Counted from the stretch's first letter, positions 13,526-32,962 are shown. The stretch: DNA of 64,000 nucleotides from Platynereis dumerilii (GCA_026936325.1 JAPTHN010000013.1:16642632-16706631), one strand, 5' to 3'. Notes: generated by a model not told the origin, from the sequence alone. Numbers and translations: made by a program.

Positions 13526-13848
13526 CACTGTTAACAAAAATGTCTTATATGGAACCATTAAGGGATCTATAAGCTGGTATAGAAAAGGAACCCCAAGAGA
13601 TTCATTACTCAACTTTCGAAAAGGTTCCAACAGCAAACAAAAATCACTTCTTAGGTTCTAATCCAGCTGCACTGAACTCCCACAATGGAACCCCTTCCTC
13701 TCAAGTTAGGAGCTTGGGGTCCTATCATAGGGCCTTCCCACCAAGTATTGAACCTTTTCAATTCTATTGAACCTTTAAAAAATGTATAACCTTTTTTCGG
13801 CTGTCGGTTCTTTATATATACCGTCAAGAACCTTTAGCGTTCAGAGTG
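13526..13848. mobile_element. MITE, CACTCTTAAC family (copy 2)
   Basis: Ends CACTGTTAACA and CGTTCAGAGTG, flanked by TA. The interior closely follows the copy at 8420-8744 (TATAAGCTGGTATAG, GAACCCCTT, TATATATACCGTCAAGAACC), same orientation. Confidence 0.8.
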
Positions 13849-13850
13849 TA

Positions 13851-14760
13851 CACTATAATATGTATAATGCACAATACAGCAGTAAAAGTATCACCAATGG
13901 ATCCATATCTTCAAACAGTACTATTATTGCATCTTAGCTAATAAATGTCAACTGGAGCGATAAAGTTCCAAATGAATATAATTGTCAGCGGAGGTGGGAC
14001 CAGTGGCAGATCCAGACACGATAGTCTATAGGGAGCCCAGGTGTCATTCGGCTTGCTTCGTTGCAAAATCACATTTTCCATTTTTTTGGCGGACACCTCA
14101 TTATTTGAAATACTCGTATACACGTATATTGCATCTGTTATGACTCAAACCTCCAGACAGTTCATAGGAAAGATATAAACAATAGATTTTTATCTAAACA
14201 AAATAGAGGCAATGTCTAAAAAAATGAAGCGATTTCAGGAGATAATACAGCCTGTTCCGCATCTTATTACGGCCAATCCCACAACCATGCGTCCATTCCA
14301 CAACATCCTTCTGATTAGCATATCATTATGCCTCCAACCCCCATTCTGCTGAGGTATTTCAACAGCCTGTTTTTTGTGTTTTGGCCCTGGCCCTCAGTCA
14401 TTTTGCTTGTGATTAATCAAATGAGGAAGCAGTAGCGGCCCATTTGACACAAAAAAATCTACGAATAGCTGGCTCTATTTGCAAACAAACTGTACATAGC
14501 GTTCCTTTTATATGACTGAAGAGGAGGCAGCAGTAGCGGCCCCTCCCTGTGCTTTTATAGAAGATTTTATAAAAGTTTTTACGGCCTGACAGCGTACTTG
14601 CTACTAAAACTATTAATTGGATGTGGACTTTTGCTCCTGCGCCAAGGATTACTTATACTTATGCTTATACTTAAAGAGTTTCTGTTCATCAATATAGAGC
14701 TGCTTGGTGCCAAATATCACCATTATGCCTATATACAACAAAGGGCTAAGGAATCACCTC
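13851..14760. other. non-coding, possible hAT end fragment
   Basis: CAGTGGCAGATCCAGACACG at 14001 resembles the left end of the hAT-like element at 16978 (CAGTGGTGGATCCAGACAGG). I could not find its right end. Elsewhere I see only AT-rich sequence. Confidence 0.3.
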
Positions 14761-14802
14761 AAAGAAAGAAAGAAAGAAAGAAAGATAGAAAGATAGAAAG
14801 AT

Positions 14803-14842
<40 letters not shown>

Positions 14843-14879
14843 CGATAGATAGATCGATAGATAGATCAATAGATAGATC

Positions 14880-14939
<60 letters not shown>
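14761..14939. repeat. GAAA/GATA microsatellite
   Basis: Runs of GAAA passing into GATA with GATC variants; probably the expanded 3' tail of the adjoining SINE. Confidence 0.95.
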
Positions 14940-15242
14940 TGGTGAGTGCTGCCCTCTAAGCCCAGTTCTGGGTGCTCACAAGGGTTGATTGATGATATGG
15001 GAGAAAGAGTGGGAGTCTTCAACATGTTACACATTTACCCTATGTGAGGGATCTTTACTTGCCCAGTATAGACACTGATACAAGGGGCCGCCAATTTAAC
15101 ATCTCATCCGAATGACATCCAGCTGGGATTTTGCTGATGAAGGTCCACTGAAAATTTTGGATTCCCCACCCGGGGTTCGAACCCATACAGGCAAAGACCT
15201 TCAGCGGAGCAGGCGGGCACCTTAGTCACCAGTACACCCCAG
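14761..15242 (-). mobile_element. tRNA-derived SINE with GATA-type tail
   Basis: On the - strand the head (15242 downward) carries a perfect RNA polymerase III B box, GGTTCGAACCC, near 15183-15173, and a looser A-box-like TGGTGACTAAGG. A tRNA-unrelated body follows, and the tail is a long tetranucleotide run (TATC on the - strand, 14761-14939). This tRNA head, body and microsatellite tail order is typical of SINEs. The open frame across the tail is an artefact. Confidence 0.7.
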
Positions 15243-15294
15243 CTGCCTTCAAGGAAGTTGTCAAGTTTATTTTGTCTGAGTACTGTCGGAAGGT

Positions 15295-15430
15295 GTAGGG
15301 ATATTGCAGCCCTCTCAGGCCAGATCTGGCGGCCCAAGAGAGAATCATTAATGAACGAGAGTTATAAATTTACTCCATGTGAGAGATTTTATACTATAGT
15401 CAAACATAGACATAGTCATTAACCAATTCC
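15295..15430 (-). mobile_element. diverged SINE body fragment
   Basis: Parallels the body of the SINE at 14940-15080 in order: CAGCCCTCTCAGGCCAG (compare TGCCCTCTAAGCCCAG), ATAAATTTACTCCATGTGAG (compare ACATTTACCCTATGTGAG), then ATAGACATAG. Same orientation, no head and no microsatellite tail. Confidence 0.5.
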
Positions 15431-15590
15431 CTGTTAAAGAACAATTCCATTAATGGACCTTCAAGAGCAAAATCTCAGTAGAATGTTGTTTAGATTGAGG
15501 TCCCATGTATGTCGTATAATCATGGTCATCGCATAAAAGATCCATCACAATGTTAGTGGGGTGAATGGGTAATTATGTTGTTGTGGACTA

Positions 15591-15702
15591 CACTCTAAAA
15601 AATGTCGGGACAAAATTGGTTTTTTAGATTCAAAATGGTTTTTTGAAAAACCAAATTTCAATGCAAAAAACCAACATGGATTTTTGAAAATTTTTTAGAG
15701 TG
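15591..15702. mobile_element. 112-bp hairpin MITE
   Basis: Ends CACTCTAAAAAAT and ATTTTTTAGAGTG, flanked by ACTA on both sides. The inside is made of AACCAAATTT/GGTTTTTT words that fold back. No coding capacity. Confidence 0.65.
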
Positions 15703-15826
15703 ACTACGGGTCTCTTGACTCTTTCTCGTCTGATCAGTGAAGAATCCAGAGTATGTTTAAACTACATGTAGGGTCCTCAAGCCATGCAGGAGTATTTCAA
15801 TAGAATAAGATCAAAATCAAAAATAT

Positions 15827-15842
15827 TTTATTGCCATTTATT
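15827..15842 (-). promoter_or_regulatory. poly(A) signals of GH9 copy B
   Basis: Two AATAAA motifs on the - strand (15832-15827 and 15842-15837), about 100 bp past the transposon in the original 3' UTR of copy B. They would end the transcript beyond the inserted element. Confidence 0.55.
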
Positions 15843-16429
15843 ATTATGATCAGGTAGGCTTACATTTGAAATTAATTGACATGAATTACATCATCAATAT
15901 TGCACCAAAACATCAGTTGTCCATGATCCATCATCTATAGGGGAGACCGGGGCTGGTTGTCACAGGGGCAGGTTGTCACACTGTGTAGAATTTAAAGATG
16001 CTCTATTTCTATTTAAAGCAAGTAGGGACACAGCCATTGTATATGACAGTCAGTACAGGAGTAACTTAAATCTATCTGGTGAATACATACCTATATCATT
16101 CGAAATCTTGATGTCCTATTGGACATTTTTTAAAAATTCAGCACTCGGGGCAGGTTAAGAGTTTGAATGCGGGAAGTGAGAGTCTGTAAGTCAAATCCTG
16201 AATGAGACAAGTTATTTTGGACATGTCAGGAATCCCCTACTTGCCCAGTGCAGACCTTAACAATCATGTGACTCTATACAAGGATGCTACAAATTTTGAC
16301 CTATCAAGGCAACAGAAATGCATTTTGATAAGGAAGAGGGTGAGTGCAGACTGTAGAATTTTTCTGCAAATTCCTTTTGAAAATTTGAAATAGATCTATT
16401 TAGACGCTATGCCTTTTCTGCTTACATCA

Positions 16430-23324
<6,895 letters not shown>

Positions 23325-23554
23325 TCAATGGCCGCGCATATTACTTTGATCGGTATATACTGTAAATAGATTGCTGTTGTAGCTGATGCATTACAACAAT
23401 TTATTAATGTTTAGGAAAGTCAAGTTCTCTTTTCTGTAAGTTCATAAGCTATAGGAATTGCTTCCCCTATAAGTCTGACTTAGCTCAAGCTGCCCAGCTT
23501 TGCAAGGCGAAAGTTCATGGCAAGAAGGCTAAAATGTAAGAATGGACCACTCAC

Positions 23555-23605
23555 CTGAATCGAGATCCAGTGTCTGTCCTCTCAGTGGAATAACCACCCT
23601 TTATA
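23555..23605 (-). promoter_or_regulatory. TATA promoter and non-coding exon 1, GH9 copy B
   Basis: TATAAAG at 23605-23599 on the - strand. The first exon (start about 23574) ends ATCTCGATTCAG|GTGAGTGG at 23555. The block is nearly identical upstream of copy C (55449-55499), including the TATA box, exon 1 and donor, while sequence further out diverges. The start site is inferred from TATA spacing. Confidence 0.75.
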
Positions 23606-24107
23606 TGTGACGAAGCTTGCATTCTTTCTCACTTTTTAACCCCTAATCTGCAGCAATTTTTATAATCTTGAAAACTCTGAGAAATGATCACATGTTAAAG
23701 TAAAATAATTATTGAGACGTGGCAAAATACTACGAATTTCTGATGATTGAAAAAGTCACAAAAACCTGGTGAATACAAGTTTTAAGATGATTATTTTGAA
23801 ATAAATTATAGCCAGTCAGGCAAACTTCAGGAAACACAGATATTGTTGAAAAACTTAATAGGAAAACAATTTGACTGAACGTTCTGGTGTGAGTATATGT
23901 GTCATGATGATATTTTTAATGTCCATGAATTGTGAGATTCCACGTGCACTGCAAAATGATTTGTTACGTAAAATGAGTTGTTACGTACTAGTTAGACACC
24001 GATTTGGAGGGTTCTAACATACATTTTTGTCAGTTAGATCCCGACTGGAAGGAGAACCCGACAAAGAGGTGTCTAACTGACTTAGACATCATACGCTTCT
24101 TCTATTA
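23606..24107. other. upstream flank of GH9 copy B
   Basis: AT-rich; no gene seen. A 23.98-24.09 kb stretch repeats GTTAGAYMCCGA-like words and may be an old repeat. Confidence 0.35.
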
Positions 24108-25060
24108 GGGTAAGGTGGGGGAAATCCGCCCCCCTTTTCACATATATTCCTTGCTCAGTCCCTCACCTTTATGAAAAATGAACATTGTATTTCAGGGAAT
24201 GATGGAATATATGCATCTGAACATATCTGGAAACTTACATGCTCTAATTCAACACCTTTGAGCCAACATCACCATATGAATGTTCAATCTCAGGGGGCGG
24301 ATTTGCCCCAGAAGTATGGGGCAAATCCGCCCCCCTTGAGTTTTGGTTACAAATGACAAGAAAAATTTGGCCTCTGAAGTAAATTATATTCTTAAATTAA
24401 GCCCTGGCTCTTCTGGGTGTACTTACAAACATCTAAGGATCGTTTCACAATTTATGTGTGAGAATAAAAAAAGTTGCATTTGGCATATTCAACATACACT
24501 AAAACATGGAAAAAATTCTTAACTTAATCTCAATTAAAATCTTAATCACAATTAGTGGAGCTTTATGACAAAATTGAGTGACTTACAAGGCATATCTCAT
24601 GTTTGTATGTTTTTAACATGAGAATCAGAGGGGGCGGATTTACCCCAAAGACAAGGGGCGGAATTGCCCCGACCACTAGAAATTATGAGGTTGGTATTTT
24701 CTAAATATACATTTTATTGATTGGTGAAACTTCTTGCACATGTAAAGTCGTTGGATAAACATTGCTATTAATGACAATAAGTAATGTGTTTATACAACAT
24801 GTACCTGTAAAACACCTCAGTTTTGAAAGTTTCATTCGCACATTGAAATTGCTTAGTGATGAGATGTATGTCTTCTTTCTCAGTTGTAGTCCAAACAAAA
24901 CTATGTAACAGCCTAATCTCTGTGTTTCAGTGGTCTCTAGACACATAAGCACTAATCTGCATGAGAAATATTTATTGTCATTTATATTTTGGGTCATGAG
25001 AGAACTTTTTCTCCTCAAGGGGGCGGATTTGCCCGGGGGCGGATTTCCCCCACCTTACCC
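24108..25060. mobile_element. TIR element, GGGTAAGGTGGGGG ends, TA duplication
   Basis: Ends GGGTAAGGTGGGGGAAATCC and exact complement, flanked by TA (24106-24107, 25061-25062). The word GGGGCGGATTTGCCCC or its half ATCCGCCCC recurs at the ends and inside (about 24297, 24320, 24633, 24655, 25020). No coding frame above background. A diverged relative bounds 38544-41001. Confidence 0.85.
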
Positions 25061-25296
25061 TATACATTTTAACTTATAATTTTTTCAAAATAAACAATAA
25101 CCTGATTGTTTGTTTGCTGTTGTAAACAGACTTAATCCCTAGCCGGGCGCTAACATGCAAGATTGTCAGTTACATACCAGCTTTTCCAATGGTATAAGTA
25201 TCTTTGTGATGTCTAAACACAGTTACATGATGAACTTTGCATGTTGTCTTATTGATGTCTTGTATTTAGCAACATTTTAATTTTTTTAAAAATTTG

Positions 25297-25560
25297 ACCA
25301 CTGCCCTCGCAATCAGTACAAAGAAATTGACTTACTACTGCCCTCGTAATCAGTCAATAAACAAAGAAATTGATTTTACTACTGCCCTAGCAATCAGTCA
25401 ATATACAAACTGCATTACGACAGTGTACTTTTGCATCTATGTATATCTATTTGTATCTGTACCCTCTTTCAATGTGGCTGAATAAAGTCTATCTATCTAT
25501 CAATCTATCTATTAAAGAAATTGACTTAACTACTGCCCTCGCAATCAGTCAATATAAAAG
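25297..25560. repeat. about 45-bp degenerate tandem repeat
   Basis: Four to five copies of ACTGCCCTCGCAATCAGTCA followed by AATATACAAAGAAATTGACT-type sequence, interrupted by TCTATCTATC runs. Confidence 0.6.
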
Positions 25561-25564
25561 AAAT

Positions 25565-25765
25565 TTTAAAACTGTGGCGCTCAGTTCAGGAGGATCAACA
25601 TTGGCTAGAAGCTGGCAATCTGACCCAGTTTGAAAACACATCACAGCTTGTAGTTAATTTACATATATTGCATTGCTAGAATAGAGTCATCTCTGACATC
25701 ACAGTCCATCAGCATAGAAAAAAAACTTGAGATTCCACATAAGTATGACAAGGACTGTAAGATGA
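25565..25765. repeat. solo arm of the 39.3-40.9 kb inverted repeat
   Basis: Matches the right arm of that element in order: GAAGCTGGCAATCTGACCCA, CACAGCTTGTAGTTAATTTA, GCTAGAATAGAGTCATCTCT, AAAAAAAACTTGAGATTC, GTATGACAAGGACTGTAA. Confidence 0.75.
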
Positions 25766-26171
25766 AGGTACTTCATCAACATTTTCAATTTAACGCAGGC
25801 CATTTGGTGAACTTTCTTTATTGGCCTTGCAGTAAATGTATGTAAGTAAGTAAACATTAAATTTGATTTGAATCTTATGACAGATTCAATTCAATCCAAG
25901 AGTATTATTTATTTCTGACAATATATATTTCACATTGTATCAAACGTCTCATCCATAGCCTAATGACAATGAACACAAAAAAAGTACTAGGCCTATTGTG
26001 GAAATTAGGCCTATGCGTTTTTGAAAGGTTTTACTTTTGAACCTTTACAAATTTCAACATCTCCTGCCAGATCATGAAATATTTATGGATATCTAGATAA
26101 AACTTGAATCAATGTATATTTGATCCTGACTTAACTTGTTCTAACTCAAAGAATTCCTGAAGGAATTCTAT
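25766..26171. other. no gene recognised
   Basis: AT-rich non-coding sequence; nothing supported. Confidence 0.4.
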
Positions 26172-26448
26172 CAGTGTTGGAGGTCTCGAGGCCGGCCTTG
26201 TCCTCGAGGCCGGCCTCGGGGCCTTATTTTGATGGCCTCGGCCTTGGCTCGGTCTCGGATGCCAAATCCTTGGCCTTGCCTCGGTCTCAGGTGTCTTTGG
26301 TTGAGTGATGGTGGCCTCGGGACTAGCCTCGTCCTCGAGGCCGGCCTTGAGGCCTTATTTTGATGGCCTCGGTCTCGCCTTGGCCTTGGAGGTACATGCC
26401 TCGGTCTCGGTCTTGGCCTCGGATGTCCCGGCCTCGACTACATCACTG
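26172..26448. mobile_element. hAT-like element rich in CTCGGCCT
   Basis: Ends CAGTGTTGGAGGTCTCGAGG and GGCCTCGACTACATCACTG; flanks AATTCTAT and AATATTAT (6 of 8 match). The interior is degenerate CTCGGCCTTG repeats. Confidence 0.55.
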
Positions 26449-26994
26449 AATATTATTCTCCCAACTTTTATTAGATACATTATGTAGGCCTAGTGTTATG
26501 CAGATAAAGGAACGTTTTTATTGATGACAGAGTCAGGGTGCATATACTAGCTGTATAATAAATGTGTTGAAAGGTGAAATATGTAAGCTGGCCAAAAGGT
26601 GTCACGATTTAAGTGAGTTGCAGGTGAATTTAGCAACAATTATCACGCATACGCCAGGTATATAAAAGGGCGCTGCAAATACCGACCTTCCTCTGCTGGG
26701 GTCCAATTGACAAACCGACTTGAGGGAGAGAAGAGTAGGTAGATACTTATATATTATTACATGGATTGTGTTGTATTGACCCGAGTATTCTACCTGCCAG
26801 CCCATATTTTCCCGAGGGCCGCTATATGGCTGTCAGGGAGAATACGAGGGTCAATGCAAAAACAATCCATATTATAATGTTTTTATTCCATGACCACTGA
26901 CCAAAAAATAAACACATTTTTGTACTAATCCCCTTAATAGGCAATTAAGTGAATTATTATTGTTGTGCTCACAGAACCATGCAGGCAGACATAA
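26449..26994. other. no gene recognised
   Basis: Non-coding; no exon or repeat boundary could be supported. Confidence 0.35.
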
Positions 26995-27600
26995 ACTAGC
27001 CCTGGACCCCTGGGGACAGGGGTCATGGATCCTCCCATTGGAAAATCATGAGATTTGAAAGACATCGTTTGGGAGAATCAAGATATCTCAAAATGTATGT
27101 AATGCATGATAATTTCAATTATACCACCAAAAAGTATACAAAATTTCCTACTGACGGCACCTATTTCTGTATCTCAACACATGAAAATAAATTAACACTC
27201 ACCCTGTGACGTTTTTGAAATGATTTTTTTCTTTATACATTGAACAAATGGCGTCTTCCCATTGGGTAAGCGAGGGTGATGTCACAGCAAACGTTTATGA
27301 TGTCATAGGTTATTTTTGTGACGTCGGGATGGTGATATCACACACCAAAGCGAGGCTGATGGCTTTCTCTCTATTATTTTTGATATTTCTCTGATTTAAA
27401 AGTAATTTTTACCATGCCAATCTTTGTAAAAATGCCACCAAGACTAGTGCCGTCAGCAGTAAAATATGTAGGCTACCCAAATCCAAAATTTCATAAAATT
27501 TGGATAAGAATTGTTTAATCTAGACCAATTCTCCCGATACCATGTCAAAATCTCAAGATTTTGAATGGCGACGACCCATGACCCATGCTACGCATGGTGT
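26995..27600. repeat. dispersed repeat shared with 7.6-8.0 kb
   Basis: Begins near CCCTGGACCCCTGG, has several TGATGTCACA/GTGACGTC words, and ends in CCCATGCTACGCATGG. The same order occurs at 7600-8020. It merges at its right side into the GAGGGCCCGCC tract. Boundaries unclear. Confidence 0.4.
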
Positions 27601-27905
27601 CCGCCCGCCAGTCCGAGGGCCCGTCAGTCCGAGGGTCGGCGAGTCCGAAGGCCCGTCATTCCGAGGGCCCGCCAGTCCGAATTTTTGATGCCCTGAGGGC
27701 ATTATGGTGCCCTGAGGGCATTGTAATGCCCTCAGGGCATACCCTGTTATGGTGCCCTGAGGGCATCACTATGAGGGCCCACCACTCCGAATATTAGGGT
27801 CCCCCCTAGAGGAGTAGCAAGGCCCGTCATTCCGAGGGCCCGCCAGTCCGAAATGCCCTCAGGGCATTGCCAAGGTGCCCTTAGGGCACTATAAGTTTTA
27901 GAAGC
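27590..27905. repeat. GAGGGCCCGYCAGTCCGA / TGCCCTGAGGGCA tract
   Basis: Interspersed copies of GAGGGCCCGCCAGTCCGA and the near-palindrome TGCCCTGAGGGCAT. The same two words occur in inverted order at 33873-34120, so the two tracts face each other about 6 kb apart. Confidence 0.75.
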
Positions 27906-29935
27906 TTTCAGGGCTTTATGAAGGCAATGAGTTACCTGTTACTGAGTTACCTGATTGCTATTGAAATTGAATTGCCTGATTGCTATTGAATTGCCTGATT
28001 GCCACCATGTATTAAATTGCCTGATTGCTATTGAATTGCTGCAGTTATAATACAGTGTCAGATTGGAGTGCTTATCTGATTGCTATTGAACAAGTTGAAG
28101 TGTCAGATTAGAGTTGAACCCTTTCTTATTCTCCATTTGCAATATATATATAGGCCTATGCTATATAATTAAGACTCACTTCCCATTTATTATGAATTTC
28201 CTGTAAGGAAGTTCTTCTTGGTATTGTATGTATTCCTTATTAATATGAATTCCCTGTAGGGGAATTCATCTTATTCTTATTATTTTTCTGCCGACTTTTG
28301 GCCATTTCTAAAATGATGCATAACTGACAAACTATAGAATGTATTCCCATGAAAGTATAGCTGCATGGAGACATCAGGGAAGTTCTTGTGACAATAACTT
28401 GAAATGTACGAGGTATAAATATCATAAAATGTTTTATCTTCAATTACAGAATCAATAAATTGGCTATAAAATGTTGTATTTATTCAATTACTTAGAATCT
28501 ATTTAAATTTTCTTTTTCTAACAAAAACTTCAATTATTTTCACAATGAAAAGCCTATAAAAAATAAAAAATATTTGTGGTCTGCATGAAGTCCAGGAGAT
28601 CTCTTGCCAAAAAAAACCTATGTAAGATCTGCAGTTACTCCCATACATATTAAAAAACTCAGTGCTGACTCATTTAATGAATTATGACTTTAATATGCAA
28701 CATATCTTTATCAAAATAAGTGCATTGTGTAGCTATTGCAGTACTCTATTTAGCCTATATGACAATTTATCCCGAAAAGGCATTTTTAGAGTCATTTTAA
28801 ACCTTTTATAGCTTGATCTATTAAACATAACTCACCTCCTGTCTTTCAACATTGCAGTGACACCTGAAGTTGCACTCAGTGACCTTTGCTGGCACAGTGC
28901 CAAGTGTTGCAGGACATTACATCTTATTACATAATCTTATCAACTCTTATGTAATTTGGATCTTTTTGGATCCCGGCGCTGGGGAATTAACAATGAGTCA
29001 GCAGTTTTAGTCAATTGATATCTAATTATTTAAAATCTGGAGCTGATCTGGCCTTAACAAAATTATGTATAGGAAACATTTTATTTAGCTGCACTAGTCT
29101 TTTAGGCTATGGGTAAAAGAGTCTTCAGGTGAGGACTGAAAACTAAATTGTTTGGTATGGGTTTCTAGAGAAACAGCTGTATATTTGTTTTTATAGTTAC
29201 ATTGTGATTTTAACATGAATGTTTATCTTTATATAGGTGCTGACCTTAAGGATTAGTGAGTAGGGCACACTGCAAATTTTATGCTGTATGAAGCAATCTA
29301 TGCTTTAAACATTTATAATTTGTAAATGTCAGTTGTATATACCTTAAAGCACAATGTAAATTGAAATTGTCTGCTGGAAGACATAGGGATTAATTGTGTG
29401 TCTTACACAACTAAGAAGGAAATTTTAAATTTAATTTTTTTTTGTCATTGTGAAGCTTTTGACACTTATATCACAACGAAACTTTAAGGGGCCATTGTGA
29501 GCTTTTGACGCTTGGTTAGACAATGGCCTGTTTACAAACTAATGTAATTGGATTGGAAGCCTTAAATTGCCCCACATGGGATTAACGAAATTGAATAGGC
29601 AATAGGCCTTTAAAATATAATATGTAGATGGCAATGCCATAGATTCGCGGAGCTCAAATTAACTGTTCTTATTTTGAAACTGTATTATAGTATACAAATA
29701 TTGACTGATTTCGAGGGCATTAGTCAAATCTATTTCCCTCGAGGGTGTGTAAGTGAAAACTATTTCATGAGGCCGAAGGCCGAGGTAATTAGTTTTCCTT
29801 TCACGCAGGAGAGTAGATAAGCAGACGCATAGCCTACATTGCACTATTGTTACTAGTTTTGATGAGTTTTTTTTTGGTCTTTACTAATTAATGCCCTAAT
29901 TTTATTATTTTCCTGCACTATTGCAAATGTAAGGA
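27906..29935. other. no gene recognised; short repeats
   Basis: 27930-28045 has four copies of TTGCCTGATTGCTATTGAAT. The rest is AT-rich with no supported exon. Confidence 0.45.
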
Positions 29936-30195
29936 AAATTTTGAAAGAAAAATGTTGAAAAAAAACATTTAGGGAAAGAAGATTCTAGAAAAAACAAATT
30001 TTGGAAAAAAAAATTTTGGGATAAAAAATGTTGAAAAAAATTGGGACAAAAAAAAAATGGACAAAAAAAAATTCGGAAAAAAAAAATTTTTCGAAAAAAA
30101 AAAAAAAAATTTTGGAAAAAAAAAATTTTGGAAAAAAAAAATTTCGGAAAAAAAAAAAATTCTGCAGTTTTTTTTTTTTGGAAAACAAATTTTGG
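29936..30195. repeat. A-rich AAAAAATTTTGGAAAA repeat
   Basis: Low-complexity runs of A broken by TTTTGG/TTTCGG/TTGGG. The Phe/Lys-rich frames here are artefacts. Confidence 0.9.
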
Positions 30196-31242
30196 AGGGC
30201 CGTAGTCCTGGTCAATATATATACTAAAATAATGACTGACATGTGACCAGCTCTCAGCCAATGACAGCTCTGCTTTCATGGTCGAGGTATAATAATGATA
30301 AACAAGAACACAATCAGTTGGGCCTAAATTAATTGATGCTATTTTAGTACAGTGATAGCAATCAGCTTTTAAACTTCACACCTCAAATAAACTTCACACA
30401 TCACTGCTCACAAGCAGGCTGCTGATAGTTCAGTCATTTTCCCTGGGTGTGGCACTGCAAGCATGATGCTACACCGGTGGCGACACCTGTTAGCAAAATA
30501 AGCTTTTTTCATGCAGACGACATAAATGAGCATAAAAATGAAATTTTCAAAACAGAATAGGATAGTTAAGAACCAAATGGAATTTTTCAGACACTACTGC
30601 AGTATTGCAAGAGAAATTCAGGGATGTTTACTTTTACCGAAACTAACTGTTTAATCAGGGACCAACTCCATGGCAGGTACAGGCAGTCCTTCATTCTCAC
30701 TCCACTGACAGATTCAAAATTTACTATGAGCTGTTGTTAAGCTAAGTTCGCTGACGCGACGGGCGGCTTCGCCGCCCGTCGCTACGCGAATATGATAATG
30801 CCTGTGTGAGGGAGACGGAAACGAGCCCTTTACTTTAAAACAAATCTTACTGGTATTTAATCGATGTCTTTTATTATTATTTTTTTTTGTGTATTCACAA
30901 GTTTATTGCATTGCCAGGGGCTGGACCAAAGAAGATCAAGGAGCTGTCTGGGAGTGAACTGTCTTCAAGTCTTTAGTGGCACTTGGGAGTATAAAACTCA
31001 TTATTGTATAACTGAAATTTTGTCATACTCGTTGGCAGGGAAGTTATCTTATTTACTTGGGATGGCTACCTGGAGGGGGGGGGGTTGGTGGCTTCACTTA
31101 TCTGAATCATATCAAATCATATATAATTAATGTGTAGTGACGTGTGTAATCAACAGGTAGCTGCGGTTTTATCAAAACGGGAATTTCAAAACTCTTTGGG
31201 TCGATTTCACCAACACGGTTTAACAGTTAGACCTGCTCTTAA
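30196..31242. other. non-coding, GC hairpin at 30756-30782
   Basis: A perfect 12-bp stem, GCGACGGGCGGC, with loop TTC faces GCCGCCCGTCGC. No gene recognised around it; the 88-codon frame at 30864 shows no family features. Confidence 0.45.
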
Positions 31243-32182
31243 CAACAACAAAGTATCCAGAGGAACAACAAAGTGTCCAGAGGATCAACAAAGTGTCCAG
31301 AGGATCAACAAAGTGCCCTGAAGATCAACAAAGTGCCCTGAGGATCAACAAAGTGCCGTGAGGATCAACAAAGTGCCCTGAGGATCAACAAAGTGCCCTG
31401 AGGATCAACAAAGTGCCATGAGGATCAACAAAGTGCCCTGAGGATCAACAAAGTGCCCTGAGGATCAACAAAGTGCCATGAGGATCAACAAAGTGCCCTG
31501 AGGATCAACAAAGTGCCCTGAGGATCAACAAAGTGCCATGAGGATCAACAAAGTGCCCTGAGGATCAACAAAGTGCCATGAGGATCAACAAAGTGCCCTC
31601 AGGATCAACAAAGCAACCTGAGGATCAACAAAGTGTCCTGAGGATCAACAAAGTGCTCTGAGGATCAACAAAGCGCCCTGAGGATCAACAAAGTGCCATG
31701 AGGATCAACAAAGTGCCATGACGAGCAACAAAGTGCCCTGAGGATCAACAAAGTGCACTGAAGATCAACAAAGTGTCCTGAGGATCAACAAAGTGCCCTG
31801 AGGATCAACAAAGTGCCCTGAGGATCAACAAAGCGACCTGAGGATCAACAAAGCGACCTGAGGATCAACAAAGCGACCTGAGGATCAACAAAGCGACCTG
31901 AGGATCAACAAAGCGACCTGAGGATCAACAGAGCGACCGGAGGATCAACAGAGCGACCTGGATAACGAAAAGTGCCCTGAGGAACAAAAAAGTGTATGGA
32001 TAACAAAAAGTTCCCTGAGGAACAAAAAAGTGCCCTAGGGAAGAAAAAGGTGCCCTAGGGAGACAAAGGTGCCCTGAGGAAGAAAAAAGTGCCCGAGGAA
32101 GAAAAAGTTGCCCTGAAGAAGAAAAAGGTGCCCTGAGGAAGAAAAAGTGCCCTGAGGAAGAAAAAAGTGCCCGAGGAACACA
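31243..32182. repeat. 20-bp minisatellite, GAGGATCAACAAAGTGCCCT
   Basis: About 46 tandem units with fixed 20-bp spacing. Variants occur in blocks: GTGCCATG and GTGCCCTG alternate in the middle, GCGACCTG units cluster at 31830-31940, and from about 31960 the unit drifts to GAGGAAGAAAAAGTGCCCT. Confidence 0.97.
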
Positions 32183-32303
32183 GAGTATTTTGATTAACAT
32201 GATAGTGATCTAAGGGCACAGCATGTGCCTTAGGGTCTATCTCAAAAATAATTAAGCCATACAACAGGGTTTCACTGAGGGTCACAAATTTTGATAAAGG
32301 CTG

Positions 32304-32962
32304 TAAAGCCCCTTTCCCACTGGATACATATAGCCACGTTTCATTGCATAATTACAAAAAATCCAAAAATGTGTCTAAACGCACAAGGGCACACGTTTCT
32401 TTTGAGCATGGATAACCATTAACATGTTAATTGGCGCAGTGCATAGCAGTTTCAGAAGAATGCATAGCTGCGCAAATACTTGGCATGGGCTTGCAATGAC
32501 ACTGCAAAAGGGTGGCATACACACACATATTGCTACATATGAAGTCTTTTGTTCTGCAAAGTAGCCTCTTACATCACCTAAAACTCAACAAATTACCATT
32601 AAATCTCCGGTTTACCTGCATATCAAGCATTTTGATACATATTGATGCGTAATGACACATAGGCATCACATATGCCTGCATTTAGTCTGCCTTCCTTGAC
32701 ACAAGCTTGCAAATTGACTTGCATTGCATTGCCACAAAACGCAGCTCTAATGCATTCAAATTAAACATGTTTAATTTTTCTCTGCTCTCTTCGCAGCTAG
32801 CCTATACACGGTTACATGCCGTTGACTGCATTGCCTTGCAGAGCTCTGCATAGCACTGCATATAATTATTGCATATTGAACCTGATGCGTATCAACTTCG
32901 TTTTATGATTGCATTGTCAAACGCAATGACAATGAAACGTGTCCAGTGGGAAAGGGGCTTTA
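32304..32962. mobile_element. MITE, AAAGCCCCTTTCCCACTGG ends
   Basis: Perfect 21-bp inverted ends starting TAAAGCCCCTTTCCCACTGG, followed by a looser match (ACGTTTCATTG facing CAATGAAACGT). The interior is rich in TGCATT/AATGCA words. No coding frame. Confidence 0.85.

Noticed and set aside
14759-15034. Tyr/Leu/Ser repeat protein
   Set aside because: GATA microsatellite tail of a SINE.
15160-15242. Functional tRNA gene
   Set aside because: Perfect B box, but no foldable cloverleaf and a SINE body and tail follow.
29905-30279. Phe-rich membrane-like open frame
   Set aside because: Low-complexity A-rich DNA; no real coding signal.
31243-32182. CRISPR-like regularly spaced repeat
   Set aside because: Units are contiguous 20-mers with no unique spacers, in an animal genome; a minisatellite.
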